This document shows positions 24,191-32,467 of a stretch of DNA of 64,000 nucleotides, in pieces. Within the stretch, counting starts at the first letter, position 1, and every line of letters starts with the position of its first letter. The DNA is taken from contig JBBQCD010000001.1 of the NCBI GenBank assembly GCA_038318385.1, positions 62,001 through 126,000 of the forward strand, given 5' to 3'. This DNA is from Schlegelella_A sp038318385 (GTDB taxonomy: Bacteria > Pseudomonadota > Gammaproteobacteria > Burkholderiales > Burkholderiaceae_C). A program made the translations under genes and the position numbers. The notes beneath the pieces are model-generated. The model did not search any database, had not been told where the DNA came from, and was given only the letters and a program-made list of their open reading frames with translations.

Positions 24191-24963
24191 GCGGGCTCCG
24201 GCGGGCGACCGAAGGTCTCGCCGATGGCAGCCGCCGCCTCGCGCAACCGCGGCACGTGGAGCAGCAGTTCCTCGAGCGACATCCGGCCCTCGGGAGCCTG
24301 GATCGCCACGGCCGCGCAGGCACGCTGGCGGTCGACCATGACCGGCACCGCGACGCCGCTCATGCCGCGCAGGTGCTCGGCGCGATTGATGCCGATGCGG
24401 CGGCGGCTGCTCTCGCGCATCTCGGCCTCGAGGGCGTCGCGGTCGATGATGGTGTTCTCGGTGAACGCGCGCAGCGTGAGATGGCGGATGAGGCGGTCGC
24501 GTTGCGGCTTGGGCAGCAGGCCCGCCAGCAGCTTGCCGCTGGACGTGGCGTGCAACGGCACGTGCGAGCCCGGCGCCAGCATCATGCGCAACGGCCACGA
24601 GGTCTCGACGCGGTCGAGGTAGACGATGTCGGTGCCGGCGAGCGCGGTGAGGTTGCACGTCTCGCCGGTGCTTTCGACCACCGCCGAGAGGATGGCGTGG
24701 CGTTCGGTCCGGCCCGGACAGTTCATCAGCGTGGCGATCGAGAAGCGCTCGAGCCGGCTGCCGAGCTGCAATCGCCGCGAACCCGGTTCGCGCAATACCA
24801 GCCCGGCGAATTCGAGCGTGCCGACGAGACGATGCACGGTCTGCTTCGGCAACTCGACGGCGGCGACCACCTCGGCCATCGTGCAGCCGTCACGGCGCTG
24901 CGCGATCACTTCGAGGATGCGGAACGCGCGCAGCGCAGCCGAGTTGGCGTGGTTGCTTTCCAT
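24187..24963 (-). CDS. IclR family regulator (divergent from the tct-sau operon; SauR-like position)
   Basis: 258 residues from ATG 24963. Winged helix at about 10-70 (ALRAFRILEVIAQRRDGCTMAEVVAAVELPKQTVHRLVGTLEFAGLVLRE) and complete IclR effector domain (GETCNLTALAGTDIVYLDRVETSWPLRMMLAPGSHVPLHATSSGKLLAGLL). An upstream in-frame start adds 21 residues that look like intergenic DNA. It is divergent from tctC, the first gene of an operon that ends with SauS- and SauT-like genes. In Cupriavidus necator H16 the sauSTU genes are governed by an IclR protein, SauR; position makes this the counterpart. Effector probably sulfoacetate or a derivative, by inference. Confidence 0.87.
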   Translation of the reverse strand: MESNHANSAALRAFRILEVIAQRRDGCTMAEVVAAVELPKQTVHRLVGTLEFAGLVLREPGSRRLQLGSRLERFSIATLMNCPGRTERHAILSAVVESTGETCNLTALAGTDIVYLDRVETSWPLRMMLAPGSHVPLHATSSGKLLAGLLPKPQRDRLIRHLTLRAFTENTIIDRDALEAEMRESSRRRIGINRAEHLRGMSGVAVPVMVDRQRACAAVAIQAPEGRMSLEELLLHVPRLREAAAAIGETFGRPPEPA

Positions 24964-25024
24964 GAAGGTTTGTCCGGATACGCTTGCAACGACTTTAACG
25001 GAAAACGGGACTGCCACGGACCGC

Positions 25025-25040
25025 AAAACGGAATATTGTG
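25025..25040. promoter_or_regulatory. IclR operator-like half-site before the tct operon
   Basis: AAAACGGAATATTGTG resembles the left half and centre of the site at 32325-32344 (AAAACGGAACATTGCG), but the right arm (GTTCCG) is missing. It lies between the divergent IclR gene and tctC, about 65 bases before the tctC start. It could be a weaker or different IclR site. Confidence 0.35.
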
Positions 25041-25104
25041 AGTGCTTGGCCGGTTCCGCTCGATGCGTGTGCCGGGCTTCCTCGAATCAGAACAGGAGAC
25101 AACC

Positions 25105-26088
25105 ATGACCCGTGCCGAACTCGATTTCCAGGGGCGCTCGCGCCGTTCGCTGCTGACGGCGGGGGCCTCGCTGGCCGTCTTGCCGACCTTCTCGGGACTG
25201 GCTTTCGGCCAGGACAAGTACCCGTCCCGACCGATCGAATTCGTCGTGCCATGGGGCCCCGGCGGCGGCGCGGACCAACTCGCACGCCGCGTGGGCAAGC
25301 TGCTCGAGGAGGAGTTGAAGGTCTCCTTGCCGGTCATCAACATTCCCGGCGCGACGGGCAACACCGGGACCGCCAAGCTGCTCGCGGCGCCGGCCGACGG
25401 CCAGACCATCGCGGTCTTCATCGGCGACACGATGGGCACGCTGGTGACGGGACAGGCGCGCTGGAAGCTCGCCGATGTCGCGCCGCTGGGCGTGATGATC
25501 CGCCAGCCGACCGGCCTCTTCGTCAAGACCGACGCGAAATGGAAGACGTTCGCCGACCTCCTGGCCGACGCCAAGACCACTGAACTCAAGGCCGGCATCA
25601 CCGGCTTCGGCAGCCCGGACGAGATCCACATCAACCAGATGAACCAGAAGGCAGGGACCAAGTTCCGGGTCGTGCCGTTCGCCTCCCCCGGCGAGCGCTA
25701 CTCCTCGATCCTCGGCGGCCATGCGGATGTGCTGATCGAGCAGGCCGGCGACATCAAGTCGTTCCTGCAGAGCAAGCAGATGCGTCCGATCGTCTTCTTC
25801 TCGGACGAACCGCAGACCGGCTACGAGGACATTCCCCTCGCCAAGGCCTCGGGCTTCCCGATCGCCATCGACCAGTGGCGCTCGATGGTCATGCGCGCCG
25901 GTACCGACCCCAAGCACCTCGCCGTGATGACGGCCGCGGTGCAGAAGGTCGCCCGGAGCGACGACTTCAAGAAGTACCTCGCCGACGAGATGGCGTTTCC
26001 GAACAGCTTCGTTCCGGCGGACAAGACCGCGGCGTTCTTCGAGCACGAGTTCAACACCATCAAGTCGAACCTGCCGACGAAGAAATAG
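25105..26088 (+). CDS. tctC: TctC/Bug-type periplasmic receptor of a tripartite tricarboxylate transporter
   Basis: 327 residues from ATG 25105, with AGGAG upstream. A twin-arginine-like leader (RSRRSLLTAGASLAVLPTFSGLAFG) precedes a mature chain opening DKYPSRPIEFVVPWGPGGGADQLARRVGKLLEEELKV. Ligand loops are NIPGATGNTGTAKLLAAPADGQT and FASPGERYSSILGGHADVLIEQ. It heads an operon with tctB, tctA and the SauS- and SauT-like genes, so the expected ligand is sulfoacetate or a similar sulfonate. A tripartite tricarboxylate-type system is known for sulfolactate (SlcHFG in Chromohalobacter), which supports sulfonate use by this class. The ligand remains inference. Confidence 0.9.
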   Translation: MTRAELDFQGRSRRSLLTAGASLAVLPTFSGLAFGQDKYPSRPIEFVVPWGPGGGADQLARRVGKLLEEELKVSLPVINIPGATGNTGTAKLLAAPADGQTIAVFIGDTMGTLVTGQARWKLADVAPLGVMIRQPTGLFVKTDAKWKTFADLLADAKTTELKAGITGFGSPDEIHINQMNQKAGTKFRVVPFASPGERYSSILGGHADVLIEQAGDIKSFLQSKQMRPIVFFSDEPQTGYEDIPLAKASGFPIAIDQWRSMVMRAGTDPKHLAVMTAAVQKVARSDDFKKYLADEMAFPNSFVPADKTAAFFEHEFNTIKSNLPTKK

Positions 26089-26173
26089 ACCCTCGTCACG
26101 GCCGGCCCGCGGCCGACCGACCAGCCACCCGATCGGCCGCTTTCGAGCGGCCGCTTCTCCGGAGAACCGCCCC

Positions 26174-26746
26174 ATGCAATCCCGCCTGCGCCTGTGCATG
26201 CCCCACTTCGTGATGCTGCTCGTGTCGATCGGCCTCTACGTGGCAGCAATGCAGATCGACACCAGCGGTACCGGCGGGGGACGCCGCATCGGACCGGACT
26301 TCTGGCCCAAGGCGGTCATCATCTTCATGGGAGCACTCGCGCTCTACGAGGTCGTCAAGCGCGCGATCTTCGGCAGCGACTTCAAGGCGACCGGCCTCAC
26401 CGAAGGACTCACCGCAAACCCGGCGGGCGATCCGACGATCGAGACGGCCGGCGAACCCGCGGCGGTCGAATACCCTCGCCTGCTCGTCGCCGGCTCGCTG
26501 CTGATCCTCGGCTACGTCGGTGCCGTCGACTGGCTCGGCTTCTTCGCGACGACCGCCATCTTCCTGTTCACGTTCACCTGGGTCGGCGGCTTTCGGCGCC
26601 ACGGCTGGAACGCGCTGATCTCGCTGATCGGGGCCTTCGTCATGGTGGTGCTCTTCATGCGCGTGGCGTACATCTCGCTGCCGCTCGGCGAAGGCCCGTT
26701 CCGCACCCTCTCGATCGCGCTGATGAGCGCGATCGGCGTGCGCTAG
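26174..26746 (+). CDS. tctB: TctB-type small membrane subunit
   Basis: 190 residues with four predicted membrane segments: FVMLLVSIGLYVAAM at the start, FWPKAVIIFMGALALYEVVKR, YPRLLVAGSLLILGYVGAVDWLGFFATTAIFLFTFTW and ALISLIGAFVMVVLFMRVAYI. The family is poorly conserved, but size, topology and place between tctC and tctA identify it. It forms the inner membrane complex with TctA. It has a larger loop (residues about 65-95) than usual. The gene starts 85 bases after tctC and ends 12 before tctA. Confidence 0.87.
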   Translation: MQSRLRLCMPHFVMLLVSIGLYVAAMQIDTSGTGGGRRIGPDFWPKAVIIFMGALALYEVVKRAIFGSDFKATGLTEGLTANPAGDPTIETAGEPAAVEYPRLLVAGSLLILGYVGAVDWLGFFATTAIFLFTFTWVGGFRRHGWNALISLIGAFVMVVLFMRVAYISLPLGEGPFRTLSIALMSAIGVR

Positions 26747-26758
26747 GAGCCCGCGGCG

Positions 26759-28288
26759 ATGGAATCGTTCACGAACCTGCTCGGCGGCATGGCCGCCCAC
26801 CTCCTGCCAGCCAACATGCTGGCGATGATCATCGGCCTGGTGCTGGGCATGCTGGTGGCGGTGCTGCCCGGCCTCACGCTGGTGATGGGCGTGGTGCTGG
26901 CGTTGCCGTTCACCTACAAGATGGGCGTCGAGCCGGCGCTGATCCTGCTGACGGCGATGTACGTCTCGGGCACCTATGCCGGGGCGATCACCTCGATCCT
27001 CTTTCGCATCCCCGGAGAGCCGATGGATGTGCCGCTGCTCTGGGACGGCTATGCGATGACGCGCCGCGGCGAGGCCGCGAAGGCGCTCGGCTGGTCGCTG
27101 GTCGGTGCCTTCATCGGCGGCCTGATCTCGGCGGTGCTGATGGTCGCCATGGCCAAGCCGGTCGCTCACCTGGCGCTGCGCTTCTCGTCGCCCGAGTTCT
27201 TCGCGATCGTCTTCTTCGGCCTGGCCAGCGTGGTCGCGCTCTCGGGCGGCTCGGTCGTCAATGCGCTGATCAGCCTGTGCCTGGGCCTGTTCCTGGCGAC
27301 GGTCGGCGTCGACACGATCTACGGCGCCGAGCGCTTTGCCTTCGGCCAGCCGTTCCTGCTCGACGGCGTCGAGTTCCTGCTGGTGATGGTCGGTGCCTAC
27401 GGAATCGGCGAGGTGCTGGCGCGCCTGAACACCGGCTTCAAGAGCGAAGCCGCCGCCGAGACCGGCCAGGGCCGCTTCAAGACGGCGCTGCCCTCGATCA
27501 AGGAGATGATGGCGATCAAGTGGACCTTCCTGCGCGGCACGGCGACGGGGATCGTCGTCGGCGTCGTGCCGGGTGCCGGCGCCACCGTCTCGGCCTTCGT
27601 GGCCTACGGCCTGGAGAGCCAGTACGGCAAGAACGGCAAGGCGCTCGGCACGGGGGTGCCCGAAGGCATCGTCGCCGCCAAGTCGGCGGCCACCGCCTCG
27701 GTCGGCGGCGCGCTGGTGCCGCTGCTGGCGATGGGCATTCCGGGCAGCGGGGCGACCGCAATCATCCTGGCCGCCTTCCTGCTGCACGGCATCCAGCCCG
27801 GGCCCCAGGTCTTCGTCAACAGCCCGGGCCTGGTCAACATCGTCTTCGCAGCGGTCTTCATCGCCCTGGTCGGCATGTGCGTGCTCGGCTACTTCGCGAT
27901 CAAGCCGCTGTGCAAGGTGCTGGACGCGCCCGAGTCGATCGTCTCGGCCTTCGTGGTGCTGTTCTGCTTTGTCGGCGCCTTCGCCGCGCGCAACAACCTC
28001 TCCGACCTCTACGTCATCGCCTTCTTCGGCGCGGTCGGCTTCCTGTTCGAAAAATACAAGTTCCCGATCGCACCGATGGTGCTCGGCACCATCCTCGGAC
28101 CGCTTGCCGAAAGCAACTTCATGACGACGATGGTGAGCTTCGACAACGACTGGACCGTCTTCTTCACCCGCCCGATCAGCGGTGCCGTGATGGCGCTCGC
28201 GCTGTTCGGCCTGGCCTATCCGGTGCTCAAGGCACTGCTCGTACACCTGCGGCGTCCACGCCCCGCGGCCCGCACCACGAACCGCTGA
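26759..28288 (+). CDS. tctA: TctA-type large membrane permease subunit
   Basis: 509 residues and about 11-12 membrane segments. Family motifs include GMLVAVLPGLTLVMGVVLALPFTYKM near the start, SGTYAGAITSILFRIPGEPMDVPLLWDGYAM, FRGTATGIVVGVVPGAGATVSAFVAYGLE-type repeat (residues about 255-285), and PLLAMGIPGSGATAIILAAFLLHGIQPGP. It uses the ion gradient to import the anion delivered by TctC. It is followed at 16 bases by the SauS-like dehydrogenase, which ties transport to sulfoacetate-type metabolism. Confidence 0.93.
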   Translation: MESFTNLLGGMAAHLLPANMLAMIIGLVLGMLVAVLPGLTLVMGVVLALPFTYKMGVEPALILLTAMYVSGTYAGAITSILFRIPGEPMDVPLLWDGYAMTRRGEAAKALGWSLVGAFIGGLISAVLMVAMAKPVAHLALRFSSPEFFAIVFFGLASVVALSGGSVVNALISLCLGLFLATVGVDTIYGAERFAFGQPFLLDGVEFLLVMVGAYGIGEVLARLNTGFKSEAAAETGQGRFKTALPSIKEMMAIKWTFLRGTATGIVVGVVPGAGATVSAFVAYGLESQYGKNGKALGTGVPEGIVAAKSAATASVGGALVPLLAMGIPGSGATAIILAAFLLHGIQPGPQVFVNSPGLVNIVFAAVFIALVGMCVLGYFAIKPLCKVLDAPESIVSAFVVLFCFVGAFAARNNLSDLYVIAFFGAVGFLFEKYKFPIAPMVLGTILGPLAESNFMTTMVSFDNDWTVFFTRPISGAVMALALFGLAYPVLKALLVHLRRPRPAARTTNR

Positions 28289-28304
28289 ACCCAGGGCCCA
28301 CACC

Positions 28305-29777
28305 ATGACCGCCCCCTCCCCGACCCCCAAGCCCGCCGACGCGGCCGTGCAGAGCCAGGTCGCCGGACTCGTCGCCCGCGCCAGGGCCGCGCAGCGCATC
28401 GCCGACGGCTACGACCAGGCGCGCATCGACGAACTCGTCACCGCGGCCGGCTGGGCCATCATCGAGCCCAAGCGCAACCGCGAACTCGCCGAGCTGTCTG
28501 TAGCCGACACCGGCATCGGCAACGTCGCCGACAAGATCGCCAAGAACCACCGCAAGACCCTCGGCCTGTTGCGCGACCTGAAGGACGCGAAGTCGGTCGG
28601 CGTCATTGCCGAGGACAGCGCTCGCGGCATCGTCGAGATCGCACGTCCGGTCGGCGTCGTCTGCGCGATCACGCCTTCGACCAATCCCGGTGCCACGCCG
28701 GCCAACAAGATCATCAACGCGCTGAAGGGCCGCAACGCCGTCATCGTCGCGCCGTCGCCCAAGGGCTGGAGCACCTGCGCGAAGCTGGTCGGCTTCATCC
28801 ACGACCAGCTCGACCGCATCGGTGCGCCGCGCGACCTGGTGCAGCTGCTGCCGTCGCCGATCAGCAAGCAGTCGACGCACGAACTGATGCGCCAGTGCGA
28901 CCTCGTCGTCGCCACGGGCTCGCAGGCCAACGTGCGCGCCGCCTATGCGAGCGGCACGCCGGCCTTCGGCGTCGGCGCCGGCAACGTCGCCGGCATCGTC
29001 GACGAGACCGCCGACATCGGCCTGGCGGCGGACCGTGTCGTGCGTTCGAAGACCTTCGACAACGCCACCAGCTGTTCGTCGGAGAACAGCCTCGTCGTCG
29101 TCGACACGGTTCACGACGCGCTGCTCGGCGCGCTCGCCGAGCGCGGGGCCGTGCTCCTCGACCCCGACCAGAAGGCGACGCTGCGTCGCCTGATGTGGCC
29201 CGACGGCAAGCTCTCGCCAGCCGCCATCGGCCAGTCGGCCCGCGTCATCGCCGAGCGCGCCGGCGCGCTCGAGGGCTTGAGCGCGGCGCAGCGAGCGGGC
29301 TGGTCGCAGCTCGCCGCGCGCGCGCCGCGCATCCTGATGGTCGAGGAGGACCAGGTCGGCCCCGAACATCCTTACTCGGGGGAAAAGCTGAGCCCGGTGC
29401 TCGCCGTCTACCGCGCCGCCGACTTCGCCGCAGCCGCCGCGCGCGTCGCCGAGATCTACGCCTACGAGGGCGCCGGTCATTCGGTCGGCCTGCACAGCCG
29501 CGACGCCGCGCGCCCGCTCGAACTCGGCCTGCACCTGCCGGTCTCGCGCGTGATCGTCGACCAAGCGCACTGCATCGCCACCGGTGGCAGCTTCGACAAC
29601 GGTTTGCCGTTCTCGCTGTCGATGGGCTGCGGAACCTGGGGCAAGAACAATTTCTCAGACAACATGAACTACCGCCACTACCTCAACATCACCCGGATTT
29701 CGCGCCCGATCCCGGAACGCGTGCCGACCGAGCAGGAGATCTTCGGCGGCTACTTCGAGAAGTTCGGTGGCTCCTGA
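28305..29777 (+). CDS. sauS: Sulfoacetaldehyde dehydrogenase (acylating), SauS-like
   Basis: 490 residues of the aldehyde dehydrogenase fold, CoA-acylating type. It would reduce sulfoacetyl-CoA to sulfoacetaldehyde with NADPH or NADH. Catalytic Cys257 is in NATSCSSENSLVVV; the cofactor region is VGVVCAITPSTNPGATPANKIINALKGRNAVIVAPSPKGWSTC; C-terminal marks are QAHCIATGGSFDNGLPFSLSMGCGTWGKNNFSDNMNYRHYLN. These also occur in related acylating enzymes (for example acetaldehyde dehydrogenases), but SauS is the best call because the next gene is an acyl-CoA ligase and xsc lies in the same region. It overlaps that ligase gene by 11 bases. Confidence 0.87.
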   Translation: MTAPSPTPKPADAAVQSQVAGLVARARAAQRIADGYDQARIDELVTAAGWAIIEPKRNRELAELSVADTGIGNVADKIAKNHRKTLGLLRDLKDAKSVGVIAEDSARGIVEIARPVGVVCAITPSTNPGATPANKIINALKGRNAVIVAPSPKGWSTCAKLVGFIHDQLDRIGAPRDLVQLLPSPISKQSTHELMRQCDLVVATGSQANVRAAYASGTPAFGVGAGNVAGIVDETADIGLAADRVVRSKTFDNATSCSSENSLVVVDTVHDALLGALAERGAVLLDPDQKATLRRLMWPDGKLSPAAIGQSARVIAERAGALEGLSAAQRAGWSQLAARAPRILMVEEDQVGPEHPYSGEKLSPVLAVYRAADFAAAAARVAEIYAYEGAGHSVGLHSRDAARPLELGLHLPVSRVIVDQAHCIATGGSFDNGLPFSLSMGCGTWGKNNFSDNMNYRHYLNITRISRPIPERVPTEQEIFGGYFEKFGGS

Positions 29778-31434
29778 CTCCGCGCCCCTTGGTGCGGCAC
29801 CCGCAGCGCCGGCGCCGGTCGAGAAGCGCTCGTCCGATGGGACAGGCCCGACCCCGGCCACCGTCCACGCCCTGATCGAGCACCAGGCGGCAAAGCGCCC
29901 GGGCGGGGTCTATGCGCTGGCGGTCGAATCCACCGCCCAGATCACCTATGGCGAACTCGCCCAGTCGTGCCGCGATGTCGGCGCGTTGCTGCGCGCCCAC
30001 GGGGTCGGCGCCGGCGACACCGTCTCGCTGGTGCTGCCGAACGGCCTGCAGACGCTGCGGTTGTTGCTGGGCGCGATGCACGCCGGCGTCTGCGTGAACC
30101 CGGTCAACCTGTTGTCGCAACCGGAGCAGATGCGCTACGTGCTCGGCCACTCCGACTGCAAGCTGGTGTTCGTCGCGCCCGACTGGGAGGAGCGGGTGCG
30201 AGGTTTCCTCGCCGGACTCGACCGCCAGGTCGACGTCGTCGTGACCTCGGCCGACGCGCAAGCCTTGCCGCAGGCGTGGGTGAACCGGGACGAGGGCACG
30301 CGAAAGAACGCGATCGGACGCGACGCATCCGCCTCATCCGCCTCAGCCGCCGCGACTCCGGCCGCGCCCGAAGCACCCTCGCCGGACGCCGTGGCCTTGC
30401 TGATGTACACCTCGGGCACGACCGGCGTGCCGAAGGGCGTGATGCTGACGCAATCGAACCTCGCCGCCAACGCCGCCGCCATTGGCGCCGAGCACGGCCT
30501 CGACGAGCGCGACCGCGTCCTCGCCGTGCTGCCGCTTTATCACATCAACGCCTTCGCGGTGACGATGCTCGCACCGCTCGCCCACGGCGGCAGCCTGGCG
30601 ATGCCGCCGCGCTTTTCGGCGGCGCGCTTCTGGACCCAGGCGGCCGAGGCCGGATGCACCTGGATCAACGTCGTGCCGACGATGATCTCCTACCTGCTCG
30701 AAGGACCGTCGCCGCCGCGCGCGCAGACCGCGACGCTGCGCTTCTGCCGCTCGGCCTCGGCAGCGCTGCCGCCCGAACACCTGCGGGCGTTCGAGGATCG
30801 CTTCGGCATCGGCATCATCGAGACCATGGGGCTGACGGAGACCGTGGCGCCGGCATTCTCGAACCCGGCCGAGGCCGGCGCGAGAAAGCTCGGGTCCGTC
30901 GGCCGCGCCTCGGGCTGCGAAGCCTGCGTGCTGGACGCGAGCCTGGCACCGGTCGCCGACGGCAGCACCGGCGAGATCGCGATCCGCGGCCCGAACGTGA
31001 TGCGCGGCTACTACAAGAATGCGGCCGCAACCACCGCCAGCTTCGCGCCCGACGGGTGGTTGCGCACCGGCGACCTCGGCCACCGCGACGCCGACGGGTT
31101 CTTCTTCATCACCGGGCGCATCAAGGAACTGATCATCAAGGGCGGCGAGAACATCGCTCCGCGCGAGGTCGACGAAGCGCTGCTCGGCCACCCGGCCGTG
31201 CTCGAGGCCGCGGCGGTCGGCATTCCCGATCGCCACTACGGCCAGGACATCGCGGCGTGCGTGGTGCTGCGCGCCGGCGCAGCCTGCGACGAGGCCGACC
31301 TGCGTGCCTATTGCGAGCGCCACCTGGGCCCCTACAAGACGCCGCGGATCTTTCGCTTCGTCACCGAGCTGCCGCGCGGACCGTCCGGCAAGGTCCAGCG
31401 CCTCAAGCTGCTCGACCAGTTTATCGGCCCCTGA
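29767..31434 (+). CDS. sauT: Acyl-CoA ligase, probable sulfoacetate-CoA ligase (SauT-like)
   Basis: 555 residues from GTG 29767, inside the end of sauS. It belongs to the ANL adenylate-forming superfamily. The ATP loop YTSGTTGVPKG is at residues 214-224, GLTETVAPAFSNP is the A5-type motif, and GWLRTGDLGHRDADGFFFITGR and KELIIKGGENIAPREVDE complete the set, with the final GPSGKVQRLKLL holding the catalytic lysine. It would activate sulfoacetate to sulfoacetyl-CoA for SauS. An Ala/Ser/Pro-rich linker at about 180-205 precedes the ATP loop, probably a surface insertion. Specificity is inferred from the sauS partner. Confidence 0.83.
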   Translation: MAPDSAPLGAAPAAPAPVEKRSSDGTGPTPATVHALIEHQAAKRPGGVYALAVESTAQITYGELAQSCRDVGALLRAHGVGAGDTVSLVLPNGLQTLRLLLGAMHAGVCVNPVNLLSQPEQMRYVLGHSDCKLVFVAPDWEERVRGFLAGLDRQVDVVVTSADAQALPQAWVNRDEGTRKNAIGRDASASSASAAATPAAPEAPSPDAVALLMYTSGTTGVPKGVMLTQSNLAANAAAIGAEHGLDERDRVLAVLPLYHINAFAVTMLAPLAHGGSLAMPPRFSAARFWTQAAEAGCTWINVVPTMISYLLEGPSPPRAQTATLRFCRSASAALPPEHLRAFEDRFGIGIIETMGLTETVAPAFSNPAEAGARKLGSVGRASGCEACVLDASLAPVADGSTGEIAIRGPNVMRGYYKNAAATTASFAPDGWLRTGDLGHRDADGFFFITGRIKELIIKGGENIAPREVDEALLGHPAVLEAAAVGIPDRHYGQDIAACVVLRAGAACDEADLRAYCERHLGPYKTPRIFRFVTELPRGPSGKVQRLKLLDQFIGP

Positions 31435-31487
31435 GCGTCACGCGCTCGAGGCGAGCCGGATCGAACGCAGGGGATGACCGACAGCCG

Positions 31488-32309
31488 CTAGAGCAAGCGC
31501 GCCATCCGCCCGGCTGCGGCGCGCAGCGCGTCGAGCCGCGAGAGCGCCTGCGCCAGCGACATCCGCACCGTCGGGGCGTGGACGGCGATCGCCGCGCGCA
31601 CGCCATCGGCGCCCTCGCTGCCGGGCGGAAACCCGACCGGCACCGCGACCGCGATCAATCCGGCGATGAACTCTTCGCGATCGCACGAGTAGCCCTGCTC
31701 CGCGATCGACGCGCATTCGGCGCGCAGCGCCTTCTTCGCGGTCAGCGTCGCCGGCGTCATCCGCTCGAGCGTCAGGCCGTCGATGACGTGGTCCCGCTGC
31801 GCCGGCGGCATCATCGCCAGGAACAGCTTGCCGCTCGCGGTGCAGTGCAGGGGCACATGGGAACCGACGTCTAGGGTCAGGCGCAGCGGCCACTTGGCCT
31901 CGACACGGTCGAGGTAGAGCACGTCGGTGCCGTCCTGGGTGGTGAAGTTGCAGGTCTCGCCGATGGCGGCGACGAGGTCGCCGAGCACCGCATGGCGCAG
32001 CCCCCGCTCGATGCCGTGGTTGAGGGTCGAGAACGCGAGCGCGCGCAGCGCCGGGCCGACCGCGAAAAAGCGCTCGCCGACATCGCGCGCCAGGTAGCCG
32101 GTGGCGACGAGCTGGCTGCAGATCCGGTGCGCAGTCCCCTTGGGCAAGGCCAGGCGCGCGCTCAGGTCGGCGAGCGACAGCGGTCGTCCTTCCTGCGCCA
32201 GGATGGCCAGCAGCCGCAGGCTGCGCTCGGCGGACGAGCCGGTGGTGCCGGCCTCGGCATCTGACGCGGCGGAGGCGACGGGCGGGGCGGCCTGAGCGGC
32301 GCGTGGCAT
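31488..32309 (-). CDS. IclR family regulator beside the GMC dehydrogenase gene (IseR-like position)
   Basis: 273 residues from ATG 32309, chosen because GAGG lies about ten bases before; the frame is open 43 codons further but that part covers the operator. Winged helix at about 28-80 (AERSLRLLAILAQEGRPLSLADLSARLALPKGTAHRICSQLVATGYL) and full effector domain (GETCNFTTQDGTDVLYLDRVEAKWPLRLTLDVGSHVPLHCTASGKLFLAMM, YSCDREEFIAGLIAVAVPV). It is close in pattern to the IclR at 24187. It is divergent from the GMC gene, with CGGAAC-N5-GTTCCG 19 bases before its start. The same repeat precedes xsc, so it is the best candidate to control both. Confidence 0.88.
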   Translation of the reverse strand: MPRAAQAAPPVASAASDAEAGTTGSSAERSLRLLAILAQEGRPLSLADLSARLALPKGTAHRICSQLVATGYLARDVGERFFAVGPALRALAFSTLNHGIERGLRHAVLGDLVAAIGETCNFTTQDGTDVLYLDRVEAKWPLRLTLDVGSHVPLHCTASGKLFLAMMPPAQRDHVIDGLTLERMTPATLTAKKALRAECASIAEQGYSCDREEFIAGLIAVAVPVGFPPGSEGADGVRAAIAVHAPTVRMSLAQALSRLDALRAAAGRMARLL

Positions 32310-32327
32310 AGGGTAAACCTCATAAAA

Positions 32328-32344
32328 CGGAACATTGCGTTCCG
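32328..32344. promoter_or_regulatory. Predicted IclR operator between the IclR gene and the GMC dehydrogenase gene
   Basis: Perfect inverted repeat CGGAAC-ATTGC-GTTCCG, 19 bases upstream of the IclR start and about 125 upstream of the GMC gene. The core is identical in arms and spacing to 5510-5526 before xsc. Binding here would give autoregulation and control of the divergent operon. Confidence 0.65.
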
Positions 32345-32467
32345 GAAAAAACGTTCTAGCATCCGCGAAGCCCCCACGATCGCGACGAATTCGGCGTCGG
32401 TTCGCAGGCGCGAGGATCGTAACAAGGCGCTCCCACATCGCTCGCGGAGCCTGACGAGCAACGAGGC

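Noticed and set aside
26096..28399. 767-residue open frame antisense to tctB and tctA
   Set aside because: Asp/Arg/His-rich composition without any domain; the sense strand encodes clear transporter subunits.
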